Under the pieces are notes generated by a model. That model saw only the letters and a list, made by a program, of their open reading frames with translations. It searched no databases and had not been told where the DNA came from. Below are positions 1 to 5,961 of a stretch of 5,961 nucleotides of DNA, piece by piece. The DNA is from an uncultured Bacteroidales bacterium. Its GTDB lineage: Bacteria; Bacteroidota; Bacteroidia; Bacteroidales; UBA932. Location: the NCBI GenBank assembly GCA_946627685.1, contig CAMOVV010000085.1:1-5961 (forward strand). Direction: 5' to 3'. The position numbers and the translations under genes are program-made. How positions within the stretch are numbered: the first letter of the stretch is position 1; every line of letters starts with the position of its first letter.

Positions 1-1137
1 GACCCCTCGGCGGCGAAGGCCATAGAAAACGCCGAAGACCACGTCGAAGCCGATGCCGGCAAGGCTTTCAGGACTCCTTCCGATTCCTTCCCCATAGCCG
101 TCGCAGTGGGCTCCGGAGTCATCAACGACCTTTGCAAGCTCTGCTCCCATCATCATGGCCAGCAATATCTTACGGTTCCCACGGCCGCATCTGTGGACGG
201 CTACTCCTCCTTCGGAGCCTCCATTTCATACCAAAACGCCAAGCAGACCTTCGACTGCCCGGCTCCGGTCGCCATCGTGGCCGACATAGAGACTATAGCG
301 AACGCGCCGAAGGAAATGACCGCCGCAGGCTATGCCGCCCTTGCAGCAAAAATTCCTGCGGGAGGGGAGTGGATGATTGCGGACCTTGTCGGCGCGGAAG
401 CCGTCATTCCCGCCGCCTGGCACATTCTCCAGGATGACCTGGACGCCTTCCTGTCCAATCCGGAAGGTGTCGCCGCCGGGGACCATGACGCCATCGCCGA
501 CCTCTTCGAAGGCCTCACTCTCAGCGGTTTCGCCATGCAGGCAGCCCGCTCCAGCCGTCCGGCCTCCTGTTGCGACCATCTTTTCAGCCATATCCTCGAC
601 ATGACCGGCCACCGTTTCAACGGCAAGCTCCAGTCCCACGGATTCCAGGTCGCGATAGGCACCCTGACGATGTGCGCCGTCTTCGATGAATTTCTAAAAT
701 ACGACCTCTCGGAAACAGACGTCGATGCCTGCGTCGCCGCCTGGCCCTCTCTCAGGGAGGAACAGGAAAGGGCCACGGAAGTGTTCAAGGATTTTCCCGC
801 GCCGACCCTCGGCTATGACAACATAACTAAAAAATACACTGACGCGGATTCCGTCCGCAGGGAACTCACCCTTTTCAAGGAGCATTGGGGCCTTATGAGC
901 GCGGCTCTCCGCTCGCAGGTATGGTCCTTTGCGAAAATGAGGGACCATTTCCGGATTGTCGGAGCCCCCGCCGACCCCTCGGACATCGGCCTCACCAGGG
1001 AACAGCTCCGGCAGATGTTCCCCATCGTGCAGCTGATGAGGTGGAGGTTCAATCTTCTCGACCTCGCAAAGCGGGCCGGCATCTACGACGGCATCGTGGA
1101 AGCCGTATTCGCCCGTGGAGGAGCCTGGGAGATATGA
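1..1137 (+). CDS. araM: sn-glycerol-1-phosphate dehydrogenase (AraM/EgsA) family protein, 5'-truncated by the window edge
   Basis: The reading frame is open from base 1, giving 378 residues with no start, so the true start lies upstream; the GTG at 106 falls inside the conserved core and is not the start. The family reduces dihydroxyacetone phosphate to sn-glycerol-1-phosphate with NAD(P)H in the cytoplasm, the first step towards archaeal-type or AraM/PcrB-type glycerol lipids. Visible landmarks, numbered from the first codon in the window: nucleotide-binding GSGVINDLCK (37-46), PTAASVDGYSS (60-70), SRPAS (185-189), DHLFSH (192-197, H193 a likely metal ligand), SHGFQVAIGT (212-221, H213 a likely metal ligand), and a C-terminal RWRFNLLDL (347-355). 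The family pattern GxGDL or GYADL reads GYAAL here (110-114), so A113 replaces the expected metal-binding Asp. It ends in an ATGA overlap with tcdA. Family membership is secure; activity as a standard G1P dehydrogenase is uncertain because of A113. Confidence 0.85.
   Translation, partial: DPSAAKAIENAEDHVEADAGKAFRTPSDSFPIAVAVGSGVINDLCKLCSHHHGQQYLTVPTAASVDGYSSFGASISYQNAKQTFDCPAPVAIVADIETIANAPKEMTAAGYAALAAKIPAGGEWMIADLVGAEAVIPAAWHILQDDLDAFLSNPEGVAAGDHDAIADLFEGLTLSGFAMQAARSSRPASCCDHLFSHILDMTGHRFNGKLQSHGFQVAIGTLTMCAVFDEFLKYDLSETDVDACVAAWPSLREEQERATEVFKDFPAPTLGYDNITKKYTDADSVRRELTLFKEHWGLMSAALRSQVWSFAKMRDHFRIVGAPADPSDIGLTREQLRQMFPIVQLMRWRFNLLDLAKRAGIYDGIVEAVFARGGAWEI
1117..1123 (+). promoter_or_regulatory. 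Possible Shine-Dalgarno sequence for tcdA inside the araM 3' end
   Basis: GGAGGAG lies 10 bases before the ATG at 1134, with a second purine run GGGAG at 1127-1131. Both sit in the coding sequence of the upstream gene, so codon choice alone could explain them, and Bacteroidota depend little on this signal. Together with the ATGA stop/start overlap they support the start at 1134. Confidence 0.35.
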
Positions 1138-1916
1138 TTTCCCGGGAAGAAATTTTTTCGAGGACGGAACGGCTTCTGGGAAAGGAAGCTATGGACCGCC
1201 TGGGCGCCGCGAAGGTTATTCTTTTCGGAGCCGGAGGAGTGGGCAGCTGGTGCGCGGAAGGGCTCATCAGAAGCGGGATAGGCCACCTTACCATCGTGGA
1301 TTCCGACGATGTGGCCGCCACCAATATCAACCGCCAGCTGATGGCCACCACGAAAACCGTCGGCCGTATCAAAGTGGAAGTCCTCAGGGAAAGACTCCTC
1401 GAAATCAACCCCTTCGCCGAAATAACAGCCGTCCCCGCCCTTTTCAGGGAAGAAGAGCCCGGGGAGTATAATCTCGACAGCTACGACTACGTAATCGACG
1501 CCATCGACTCCCTCCGCCACAAAATAGCCTTGATGATAGAGGCAAGCTCCCGTGACACGGTCTTTTTCGCATCGATGGGGGCAGCTCTCAAGGTGGACCC
1601 GACAAGGGTGCAGGTCGCCCCGTTTTCAAAGGTAAAGGGCTGTCCCCTCGGGTACATTATCCGCAAAAGGATGCGCCAGAGCGGTCGCTGGCCTTCGAAG
1701 GATTTTCTCTGCGTGTTCGACGACGAAGTCCTTCAGAACGCTGCCGCAGGAGGGGAGGAAGGACCGGAAAATCACGGGGAATCAACGAAAGCGGCCGTGA
1801 ACGGTACCACTTGTCCGGTCACGGCCATCTTCGGATTCACACTCGCGGGCCTTGTCCTCAAGGATATCGCATCCCGGGGGAAGCTTCAGGGCCCAGCAGA
1901 GGAAAACGCCTTATAA
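1134..1916 (+). CDS. tcdA: tRNA threonylcarbamoyladenosine dehydratase (TcdA/CsdL, ThiF/E1-like)
   Basis: A 260-residue cytoplasmic enzyme of the ThiF/MoeB/E1 superfamily, close to the 268 residues of E. coli TcdA. TcdA uses ATP to cyclise t6A at position 37 of ANN-decoding tRNAs to ct6A, tuning decoding. Motifs seen: ATP-binding GAGGVGSW (32-39), the acidic strand VDSDDV (55-60), NINRQL (64-69, the conserved Asn/Arg that contacts ATP), K80 after VGRIK, DAIDS (122-126), and the TcdA-type stretch GAALKVDPTRVQ (149-160). The C-terminal GTTCPVTAIFGF resembles the family's end. No rhodanese or sulfur-carrier domain is fused, which argues against MoeB or ThiF proper. The ATG at 1134 overlaps the upstream TGA and fits the family N-terminus; the same frame runs open back to an ATG at 885, but that would add 83 residues unlike TcdA and overlap araM. 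No functional link between the two genes is evident beyond co-transcription. Confidence 0.93.
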   Translation: MISREEIFSRTERLLGKEAMDRLGAAKVILFGAGGVGSWCAEGLIRSGIGHLTIVDSDDVAATNINRQLMATTKTVGRIKVEVLRERLLEINPFAEITAVPALFREEEPGEYNLDSYDYVIDAIDSLRHKIALMIEASSRDTVFFASMGAALKVDPTRVQVAPFSKVKGCPLGYIIRKRMRQSGRWPSKDFLCVFDDEVLQNAAAGGEEGPENHGESTKAAVNGTTCPVTAIFGFTLAGLVLKDIASRGKLQGPAEENAL

Positions 1917-1926
1917 TCTGATATTT

Positions 1927-1960
1927 CTACCTGTCGTACTTCTTTCCGAAGCCAAGGTAG
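1927..1960. repeat. Imperfect inverted repeat at the convergent gene junction; weak terminator candidate
   Basis: CTACCT (1927-1932) is complementary to AGGTAG (1955-1960), and a nested stem pairs CTTC (1939-1942) with GAAG (1948-1951). The structure lies inside the last codons of the small membrane protein gene. No T-run follows on either strand (GCTCCGCG after it on +, AAATATC on -), so it is not a canonical intrinsic terminator. It is the only hairpin I could find near the junction. Confidence 0.25.
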
Positions 1961-2103
1961 GCTCCGCGTCCGAGGAAGTAGGCGCCGATGGCGAGAATCG
2001 CTATGAACGTGCCGGTGGAGGAGTCTCCGTTCACGAGGCCGGCGATGCCGAATATGACGGCGAACAGTCCGAGAAGAAGGTAGATGACAAAAAGGTATTT
2101 CAT
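1927..2103 (-). CDS. Small two-helix membrane protein of unknown function
   Basis: I do not recognise the family. From the ATG at 2103 the product has 58 residues: a short start MKY, a hydrophobic helix (about 4-24, LFVIYLLLGLFAVIFG onwards), a polar turn NGDSSTG (25-31), a second hydrophobic segment (about 32-50) rich in Gly and Ala with GRGAYLGFG (45-53), and a basic tail KKYDR. This fits a hairpin in the inner membrane with both ends in the cytoplasm. A TTG at 2121 would add six residues (MKHSDP) and overlap punA by 14 bp; I prefer the ATG, which begins four bases after the punA stop and puts the hydrophobic stretch at the N-terminus. It is the last gene of the - strand operon. Its TAG is 10 bp from the tcdA stop on the other strand. 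The coherent amphipathic layout and close spacing argue it is real. Confidence 0.7.
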   Translation of the reverse strand: MKYLFVIYLLLGLFAVIFGIAGLVNGDSSTGTFIAILAIGAYFLGRGAYLGFGKKYDR

Positions 2104-2107
2104 TGGG

Positions 2108-2941
2108 TCAGAGTGTTTCAATCAGTTTTGTGAAAAGGAGGGTCATGGAATCGGCTGCAGCGTCCGCGGTTTTGACGACATCGTGGCCGTCATTCATGTA
2201 ATCTTCCGAGAAGGTCTTCTGTGCTGCATTCGTGATGACCGACATTCCGAAGACGATTATGCCGTTGTGCCTTGCCACTATGACCTCAGGCACGGTGCTC
2301 ATACCCACGGCGTCCGCTCCGACGCTGCGGAAGAAATGCCATTCGGCCGGAGTCTCGTAACTGGGGCCGGTGAGGGCGATATACACGCCTTCACGGAGCT
2401 CTATGCCAAGATCCTGCGCGATGCTCTCGGCCTTTTGGATGAGGGCGGTGTTGTAGGGGTGGGTCATGTCGGGGAAACGGGGGCCGAGCTCGTCGATGTT
2501 GGGACCGATGAGGGGATTGGGCATGAGGTTGATATGGTCCTTGATAATCATGAGGTCGCCTACCCGGAAATCAAAGTTGATTCCTCCGGCGGCATTCGAC
2601 ACGAAGAGGTACTTGATGCCAACCATGGCCATCACCCTGATGGGCAGGGTGACAAGGTCCATTCCATATCCTTCGTAATAGTGGATTCTGCCCTGCATGG
2701 CGATGACGGTCTTTCCGCCGAGGGTGCCGGCGATGAAATTGCCCTTGTGCCCGATGGCCGTCGATACGGGGAAGCCCGGGATATCCTTGTAAGGAATGGT
2801 CACGGGATTCTGGATTTTGTCGGCAAGTTTGCCAAGGCCGCTGCCGAGCACTATTCCGACAAGGGGATTGAGGCTGCTGCCGTCAAGGACTTTCCTGACG
2901 TATCCGGCGGCTTCGGTTATGGCTTTAAGTCTTTTATCCAT
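2108..2941 (-). CDS. punA: Purine nucleoside phosphorylase, trimeric (class II) type
   Basis: A 277-residue cytoplasmic enzyme that splits inosine, guanosine and their deoxy forms with phosphate to the free base and (deoxy)ribose-1-phosphate. Length and motifs match the mammalian-type trimeric PNPs, with human residue numbers in brackets: phosphate loop GSGLG with S34 (S33), GHKGN with H65 (H64), GRIHYYEGY with R85 and H87 (R84, H86), SNAAGG with N116 and A117 (N115, A116), GPSYETPAE with E196 (E201), VGMSTVPEV with M214 and S215 (M219, S220), and ITNAA with N238 (N243). The Glu/Asn pair is the signature for 6-oxopurine specificity, so adenosine itself should be a poor substrate and prior deamination is useful; the gene just upstream encodes such a deaminase. 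The ATG at 2941 lies 14 bp after the mtaD stop, with an AT-rich spacer and no clear Shine-Dalgarno. No catalytic residue is missing. Confidence 0.95.
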   Translation of the reverse strand: MDKRLKAITEAAGYVRKVLDGSSLNPLVGIVLGSGLGKLADKIQNPVTIPYKDIPGFPVSTAIGHKGNFIAGTLGGKTVIAMQGRIHYYEGYGMDLVTLPIRVMAMVGIKYLFVSNAAGGINFDFRVGDLMIIKDHINLMPNPLIGPNIDELGPRFPDMTHPYNTALIQKAESIAQDLGIELREGVYIALTGPSYETPAEWHFFRSVGADAVGMSTVPEVIVARHNGIIVFGMSVITNAAQKTFSEDYMNDGHDVVKTADAAADSMTLLFTKLIETL

Positions 2942-2955
2942 GATGATTTATTAGA

Positions 2956-4230
2956 TTATGATATTTGTTTCAGGACCATGCGGGCGCCTTCGAGAATCTC
3001 GCTCTCTCCTTCCACCTTCCTGTGTTTCATCACGAACCTGCCTCCGGCGATGACAGAATCGATGCAGTCGCTGTGGGCGGAATAGACGAGGTTCGCAAGG
3101 AAGGGCGCGGGGGAGAGGAAGAAGGTGCTGTCGGTATCGACGATGGAAATGTCGGCCAGTTTGCCTTCGGCAATGACGCCCCCGTCAAGGGAGAGGGCCC
3201 TGGCTCCGTTTGTCGTGGCGAGGGAGAACAGCTCGCCCAGGGGCATGGCATGGGTGTCGTCCCTCCAGGCCTTCTGGACAATCGCCGAGGTCTTCATCGC
3301 CTCAAGCAGGTCGAGGTTGTTGGAGGAAGCGCAGCCGTCGGTGCCGAGGCACACGTTTGCTCCTGCGTCACGCAATTCGTTGTACCTGAACTTGTACCCG
3401 GACGCGAGCTTCGTGTTGGAGTTTATGTTGTGGACGCAGGTCACCCCGTGTTCGCCGAGCAGGCGGACATCGTTGTCGCTCAGCCACAGCGTATGGGCAG
3501 CTATGACATTGGGACCGAGGACGCCGAGCCTGTCTAGGTATTCAACGGGGGAGAGGCCCCCATGAAGCGACCTGCAGTCTTCGACCTCCTTTCTGGTTTC
3601 GCAAAGGTGGATATGCAGATGCAGGGAGCGCTTTCTTGCGAACTCCGCAGCCCACAGGAGCATTTCTTCGCTGACGGTATAAACCGCATGGGCGCTGACC
3701 TCGAAAAGCGCGCCGTCATTCCATTTCAGGGATTCTTCATAGCTTTTTTCGCACTGTTCCCTCTGCCTTGCCGCCTCCTCGGGGTCGTTCCGGTCGAGGA
3801 TGACATAGGAAATCACGGACCTTATACCCATTTCGGCCGCAGCCTTGTGGGCGGCTTCCTGGAACCAGTACTGGTCGTTGAAAGTCGTGGTGCCGGTGCG
3901 AATCATTTCAAGGCAGGCCACCTTCGTTCCCCAATAGATGAAATCGGCTCCGATGTTCTTTTCTTTCATCCAAATCATGTTCAGCCAGTCCTGGAGGTTG
4001 GCGGCATCCTCTCCGATACCTCTCATCAGGGACATGGCCGCATGGGTGTGCATGTTGTAGAACCCGGGAATCGCGGTCTTCCCCTTGCAGTCCATCTCTT
4101 CGGCTCCGGCAGGCACGTCAGAGGAAAACCCGTGTCCGGCAGGGACTATCTCGCTTATACGGTCGGAGCTGATGAGAATGTCCGAAGCCTTTCCGTCAAG
4201 CGTAATTGAACGTAAAACAATATCACTCAT
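2956..4230 (-). CDS. mtaD: 5'-methylthioadenosine/S-adenosylhomocysteine deaminase (MtaD-type amidohydrolase)
   Basis: A 424-residue cytoplasmic metal-dependent amidohydrolase of the TrzN/AtzA/MtaD group. The family deaminates 5'-methylthioadenosine, S-adenosylhomocysteine and often adenosine to the inosine analogue plus ammonia. It has the usual small beta domain at both ends around a TIM barrel. Metal and catalytic residues seen: HTH (H61, H63) after PGFYNM, HIHLCE with H208 and the catalytic E211, AAHTLWL with H246, and LGTDGCASSNNLDLL with the metal Asp D298. The stretch HNINSNTKLASG (267-278) matches the family's HNPxSNxKLASG apart from Ile for Pro. The C-terminal EGKLADISIVD (355-365) is typical of the closing beta domain. 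It could be an adenosine- or guanine-preferring relative; the full active-site set and the adjacent PNP favour the nucleoside deaminase. The ATG at 4230 is 14 bp after the upstream stop, across an AT-rich spacer with no Shine-Dalgarno. Confidence 0.9.
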   Translation of the reverse strand: MSDIVLRSITLDGKASDILISSDRISEIVPAGHGFSSDVPAGAEEMDCKGKTAIPGFYNMHTHAAMSLMRGIGEDAANLQDWLNMIWMKEKNIGADFIYWGTKVACLEMIRTGTTTFNDQYWFQEAAHKAAAEMGIRSVISYVILDRNDPEEAARQREQCEKSYEESLKWNDGALFEVSAHAVYTVSEEMLLWAAEFARKRSLHLHIHLCETRKEVEDCRSLHGGLSPVEYLDRLGVLGPNVIAAHTLWLSDNDVRLLGEHGVTCVHNINSNTKLASGYKFRYNELRDAGANVCLGTDGCASSNNLDLLEAMKTSAIVQKAWRDDTHAMPLGELFSLATTNGARALSLDGGVIAEGKLADISIVDTDSTFFLSPAPFLANLVYSAHSDCIDSVIAGGRFVMKHRKVEGESEILEGARMVLKQIS

Positions 4231-4244
4231 ATATAATCCATAAA

Positions 4245-5786
4245 CTATTCTATAGGTTCGCTGCCGTCCGCAAGGGTGCAGCCGCGAAGGAAAATCTGAC
4301 CTTTGTCCTTTCCGAGGGGAAGGGAAATTTTCTGGAACGATATGCCCGGGGCATCATCGGCGACTATGGCCGGGCGGTAGTCGTCTTCCATGAGGAAAAT
4401 CCTTATGTTCCTGAACTTTACCCCGTCGGCATGCCTGACATAGAAAGCGTAGGCGGGAAGCTCGCCGAACATGGAGTACTCGGGATACTCGGCTTCGTTC
4501 TCAGGCACGAGGTCAAGGTCGGTAAGGGGAACGTAACCCATGGCCTTGGTGGCCCTTCCGGGAAGGATAAGCTCGACATTTTCGATAAGGACGTTCTCGA
4601 CATGGTTGGCCGGGAGTCCGGTGATGGAGCAGGGGTAGGGATTGTGGTGAGGGTAATCCACGATGGGGCCGGGAATGTCATATCCCTGGTCGGGCCGTCC
4701 TGCGGGCACCTCGCAGCTTAAATTGCGTATCGTGACGTTGCGAAGGCAGCCGCCTCCGTCACCACGCCGTCTTCCCAGACGGAGGAATATGCCGTTGCCG
4801 GTGTTGCGGGCATAGACGTTCTCCACAAGTATGTCTTCAATCCTGGCTCCGTCCACGCTCTCAATCGCAATGGCGGAACGGAAGGTGTCACGCACCTTGA
4901 TATTCCTGATGGCCACGCCTTTCCAGATTCCGTATGAGGCAGTGCCGAACTTGATGGCGCTGGCGCTGGAGGCTATGGAACAGTTCTCGATGAGGATATC
5001 GGTGTTGACATAGTCGTCCCTGTTGGACTTGAAGCAGATTCCGTCGTCGGCGGAATTTATGTCGCAGTTCCTTATGACAACGTGGCGGCTGTCCGTAAGG
5101 TCAATGCCGTCATTATTCCAATAGGCTCTGTTATAAACCTTTATACCTTCCACTCGGACATTCTCGCAGCCGTCGAAGGAGATTCCCCATACGGCGCTGT
5201 TGCGCATGTTGAGGTTTTCGATGGTGATTCCGTCCGAGTCGGAGCCGAACAGAAGTTTCTGCCGCGAAATCTCTCCGGGGCGTTCCCTCTTTTCAGCGCC
5301 GTGCTTCTTGTTGTAGGTGTTTATGCTGTCCACGGCGACGGCAAGAGCCCGTCCCTGGCCGTCGATGGTGCCGTACCCGCTGAGTTTGACGTTTTTCACC
5401 TTGTGGATGATGATAAGTCCCATCCTGGCAGAGTCCAAGCCCCTCCCCTCGGGGATGCTGGTGTCGGTCACAAGGGTGTAGTCGAAAGGGTTGGTGCTGC
5501 CAAGCAGGGTGGCTCCGGCCTCAACGCGAAGTTCCACGTTGTCCTTGAGGAAAAGATTGCCTGTGAGGAAAGAGCCCCCTTTAAGAACTAGGGTTCCTCC
5601 TCCTGCGGAAGAGATCTTGTCGATGGCATTCTGCAAAACAGCAGTATTCAAAGTCTTGCCGTCTGCAACAGCACCGGCTTCAGAGGCATCTATTACCAGC
5701 GGGGTCCTGGGCTTGGCCGCAAAGGCTGCAGTACACATGGCGGCCACGACGGCCAAAACAACTGTTCTCCGTAACATGATTCTCAT
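4245..5786 (-). CDS. Secreted glycoside hydrolase family 28-like protein (polygalacturonase-like beta-helix)
   Basis: A 513-residue protein with a clear signal peptide: basic MRIMLRR, hydrophobic core VVLAVVAAM, and an Ala-rich cleavage region near residue 23-24 (AFAA then KPRTP). C18 follows AAM, a poor lipobox, so release to the periplasm or outside is more likely than a lipoprotein. After an N-terminal start typical of GH28 (GAVADGKTLNT, 38-48; GGGTLVLKGGSF, 62-73) comes a right-handed beta-helix with repeats of the form (V/I)xIxN at about 187, 210, 236, 264, 291, 317, 350 and 399. GH28 hydrolyses galacturonan-type pectin. Of its motifs, NxDG-ID is present as NNDGIDL (224-230) and DD as SADDG (245-249), but the GHG motif is replaced by SAS (274-276) within AIKFGTAS, and RIK reads LRLG (335-338). 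It is therefore a divergent GH28 subgroup whose substrate I cannot name. The start overlaps the upstream stop (ATGA); M4 is an alternative start. Confidence 0.8.
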   Translation of the reverse strand: MRIMLRRTVVLAVVAAMCTAAFAAKPRTPLVIDASEAGAVADGKTLNTAVLQNAIDKISSAGGGTLVLKGGSFLTGNLFLKDNVELRVEAGATLLGSTNPFDYTLVTDTSIPEGRGLDSARMGLIIIHKVKNVKLSGYGTIDGQGRALAVAVDSINTYNKKHGAEKRERPGEISRQKLLFGSDSDGITIENLNMRNSAVWGISFDGCENVRVEGIKVYNRAYWNNDGIDLTDSRHVVIRNCDINSADDGICFKSNRDDYVNTDILIENCSIASSASAIKFGTASYGIWKGVAIRNIKVRDTFRSAIAIESVDGARIEDILVENVYARNTGNGIFLRLGRRRGDGGGCLRNVTIRNLSCEVPAGRPDQGYDIPGPIVDYPHHNPYPCSITGLPANHVENVLIENVELILPGRATKAMGYVPLTDLDLVPENEAEYPEYSMFGELPAYAFYVRHADGVKFRNIRIFLMEDDYRPAIVADDAPGISFQKISLPLGKDKGQIFLRGCTLADGSEPIE

Positions 5787-5961
5787 TCAAAAACTTCAAT
5801 CGGAATACCTCTCCAGCTTTGGGGGATATTGGTGAGCCCGAGGGCCTTGGCTACGGTAGCCGCAATGTCGTACTGGATGACCGTGCCCTCGATGCGGTGA
5901 TCCTTCTTTATTCCTTTGCCGAAAATGACCAGGGGAGTCTCCATTTCGTTCATTGTGGTCC
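5783..5961 (-). CDS. C-terminal end of an alkaline phosphatase superfamily protein (phosphodiesterase/nucleotide pyrophosphatase-like), truncated by the window edge
   Basis: Only the last 58 residues lie in the window; the rest is beyond base 5961. The visible end contains TMNEMETPLVIFGKGIKK (2-19), VIQYDIAATVAKALGL (27-42) and SWRGIPI (48-54). This is the closing part of the alkaline-phosphatase/sulfatase fold as found in the type I phosphodiesterase/nucleotide pyrophosphatase group, where a xNEMExPxxxxGxGIKK strand follows the metal-binding HG loop and a QxDxAxTxAxxLG helix precedes the end. The catalytic Thr/Ser and metal ligands lie outside the window, so the substrate cannot be fixed: nucleotides, phosphodiesters, simple phosphomonoesters, or sulfate esters if it is a sulfatase relative. 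Its TGA overlaps the ATG of the GH28-like gene by four bases, so the two are probably translated in a coupled way. It is likely exported, as relatives are, but no signal peptide is visible here. Confidence 0.65.
   Translation of the reverse strand, partial: TTMNEMETPLVIFGKGIKKDHRIEGTVIQYDIAATVAKALGLTNIPQSWRGIPIEVFE

Noticed and set aside
226..788. Overlapping - strand ORFs opposite araM
   Set aside because: araM carries conserved family motifs throughout this stretch; the antisense translations show none.
885..1916. Long + strand ORF extending tcdA upstream to an ATG at 885
   Set aside because: The extra 83 residues are an out-of-frame reading of araM with no resemblance to TcdA; the family N-terminus and the ATGA overlap fix the start at 1134.
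2084..3085. 333-codon + strand ORF opposite punA and the end of mtaD
   Set aside because: It is antisense to two genes with complete family motifs and spans their junction, has low-complexity composition and no recognisable domain. Open antisense frames are common in G+C-rich coding DNA.
3562..4209. 215-codon + strand ORF opposite mtaD
   Set aside because: Antisense shadow of a well-supported gene; no motif or domain seen.
4231..4255. AT-rich spacer before mtaD as an internal promoter
   Set aside because: The - strand has A/T-rich words, but no clear match to the Bacteroidota TAnnTTTG -7 element with a TTG-type -33 box at the right spacing; the 14-bp gap fits an intra-operon spacer.
5082..5591. 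169-codon + strand ORF opposite the GH28-like gene
   Set aside because: Antisense to a gene with a signal peptide and regular beta-helix repeats; no independent support.
4245..5786. Repeated (V/I)xIxN words as a DNA repeat or duplication
   Set aside because: They are degenerate at the DNA level and reflect coils of a beta-helix protein fold, not a nucleotide repeat.
5715..5786. Lipoprotein signal in the GH28-like protein
   Set aside because: C18 is preceded by AAM, with Met at -1 where a lipobox needs Gly, Ala or Ser; an ordinary signal peptidase I site near residue 23-24 fits better.

Overview
The window is gene-dense (protein-coding except for about 40 bp of spacers) and G+C-rich by eye. 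It most resembles a chromosomal segment of a high-G+C Bacteroidales or related Bacteroidota gut or rumen bacterium. The reasons are the protein flavour (a GH28-type beta-helix enzyme beside an alkaline-phosphatase-superfamily protein and an AraM-type dehydrogenase) and the absence of strong Shine-Dalgarno sequences before most starts. This assignment is an inference; there is no rRNA or marker gene to settle it. I see no tRNA, rRNA, insertion sequence, CRISPR array, phage gene or integration site, and no stretch over 300 bp without a gene.

Left part, + strand (1-1916): two translationally coupled genes. The first is the 3' part of an sn-glycerol-1-phosphate dehydrogenase (AraM/EgsA) family gene, whose start lies before the window. 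The second is a complete tcdA (t6A dehydratase, tRNA modification), joined to it by an ATGA overlap. In the first protein an alanine sits where the family's metal-ligand aspartate is expected.

Right part, - strand (5961 down to 1927): five tightly packed genes reading leftwards, apparently one operon. In transcription order they are: the C-terminal end of an alkaline-phosphatase/phosphodiesterase-superfamily protein (cut by the window edge); a secreted GH28-like beta-helix protein, joined by an ATGA overlap; mtaD (5'-methylthioadenosine/S-adenosylhomocysteine deaminase); punA (trimeric purine nucleoside phosphorylase); and a 58-residue two-helix membrane protein. Spacers are 14, 14 and 4 bp.

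MtaD and PunA form an obvious two-step path: deamination of an adenine nucleoside or thionucleoside (adenosine, MTA, SAH), then phosphorolysis of the resulting 6-oxopurine nucleoside to hypoxanthine and a (thio)ribose-1-phosphate. If the truncated first gene is a nucleotide pyrophosphatase/phosphodiesterase, it could feed that path by releasing nucleosides outside the cytoplasm, which would leave the GH28-like protein as the odd member. The two gene groups converge with only 10 bp between stop codons and no convincing intrinsic terminator. I did not find a clearly new system. The best leads are the substituted metal site in the AraM-like protein, the missing catalytic histidine motif in the GH28-like protein, and the mixed operon.
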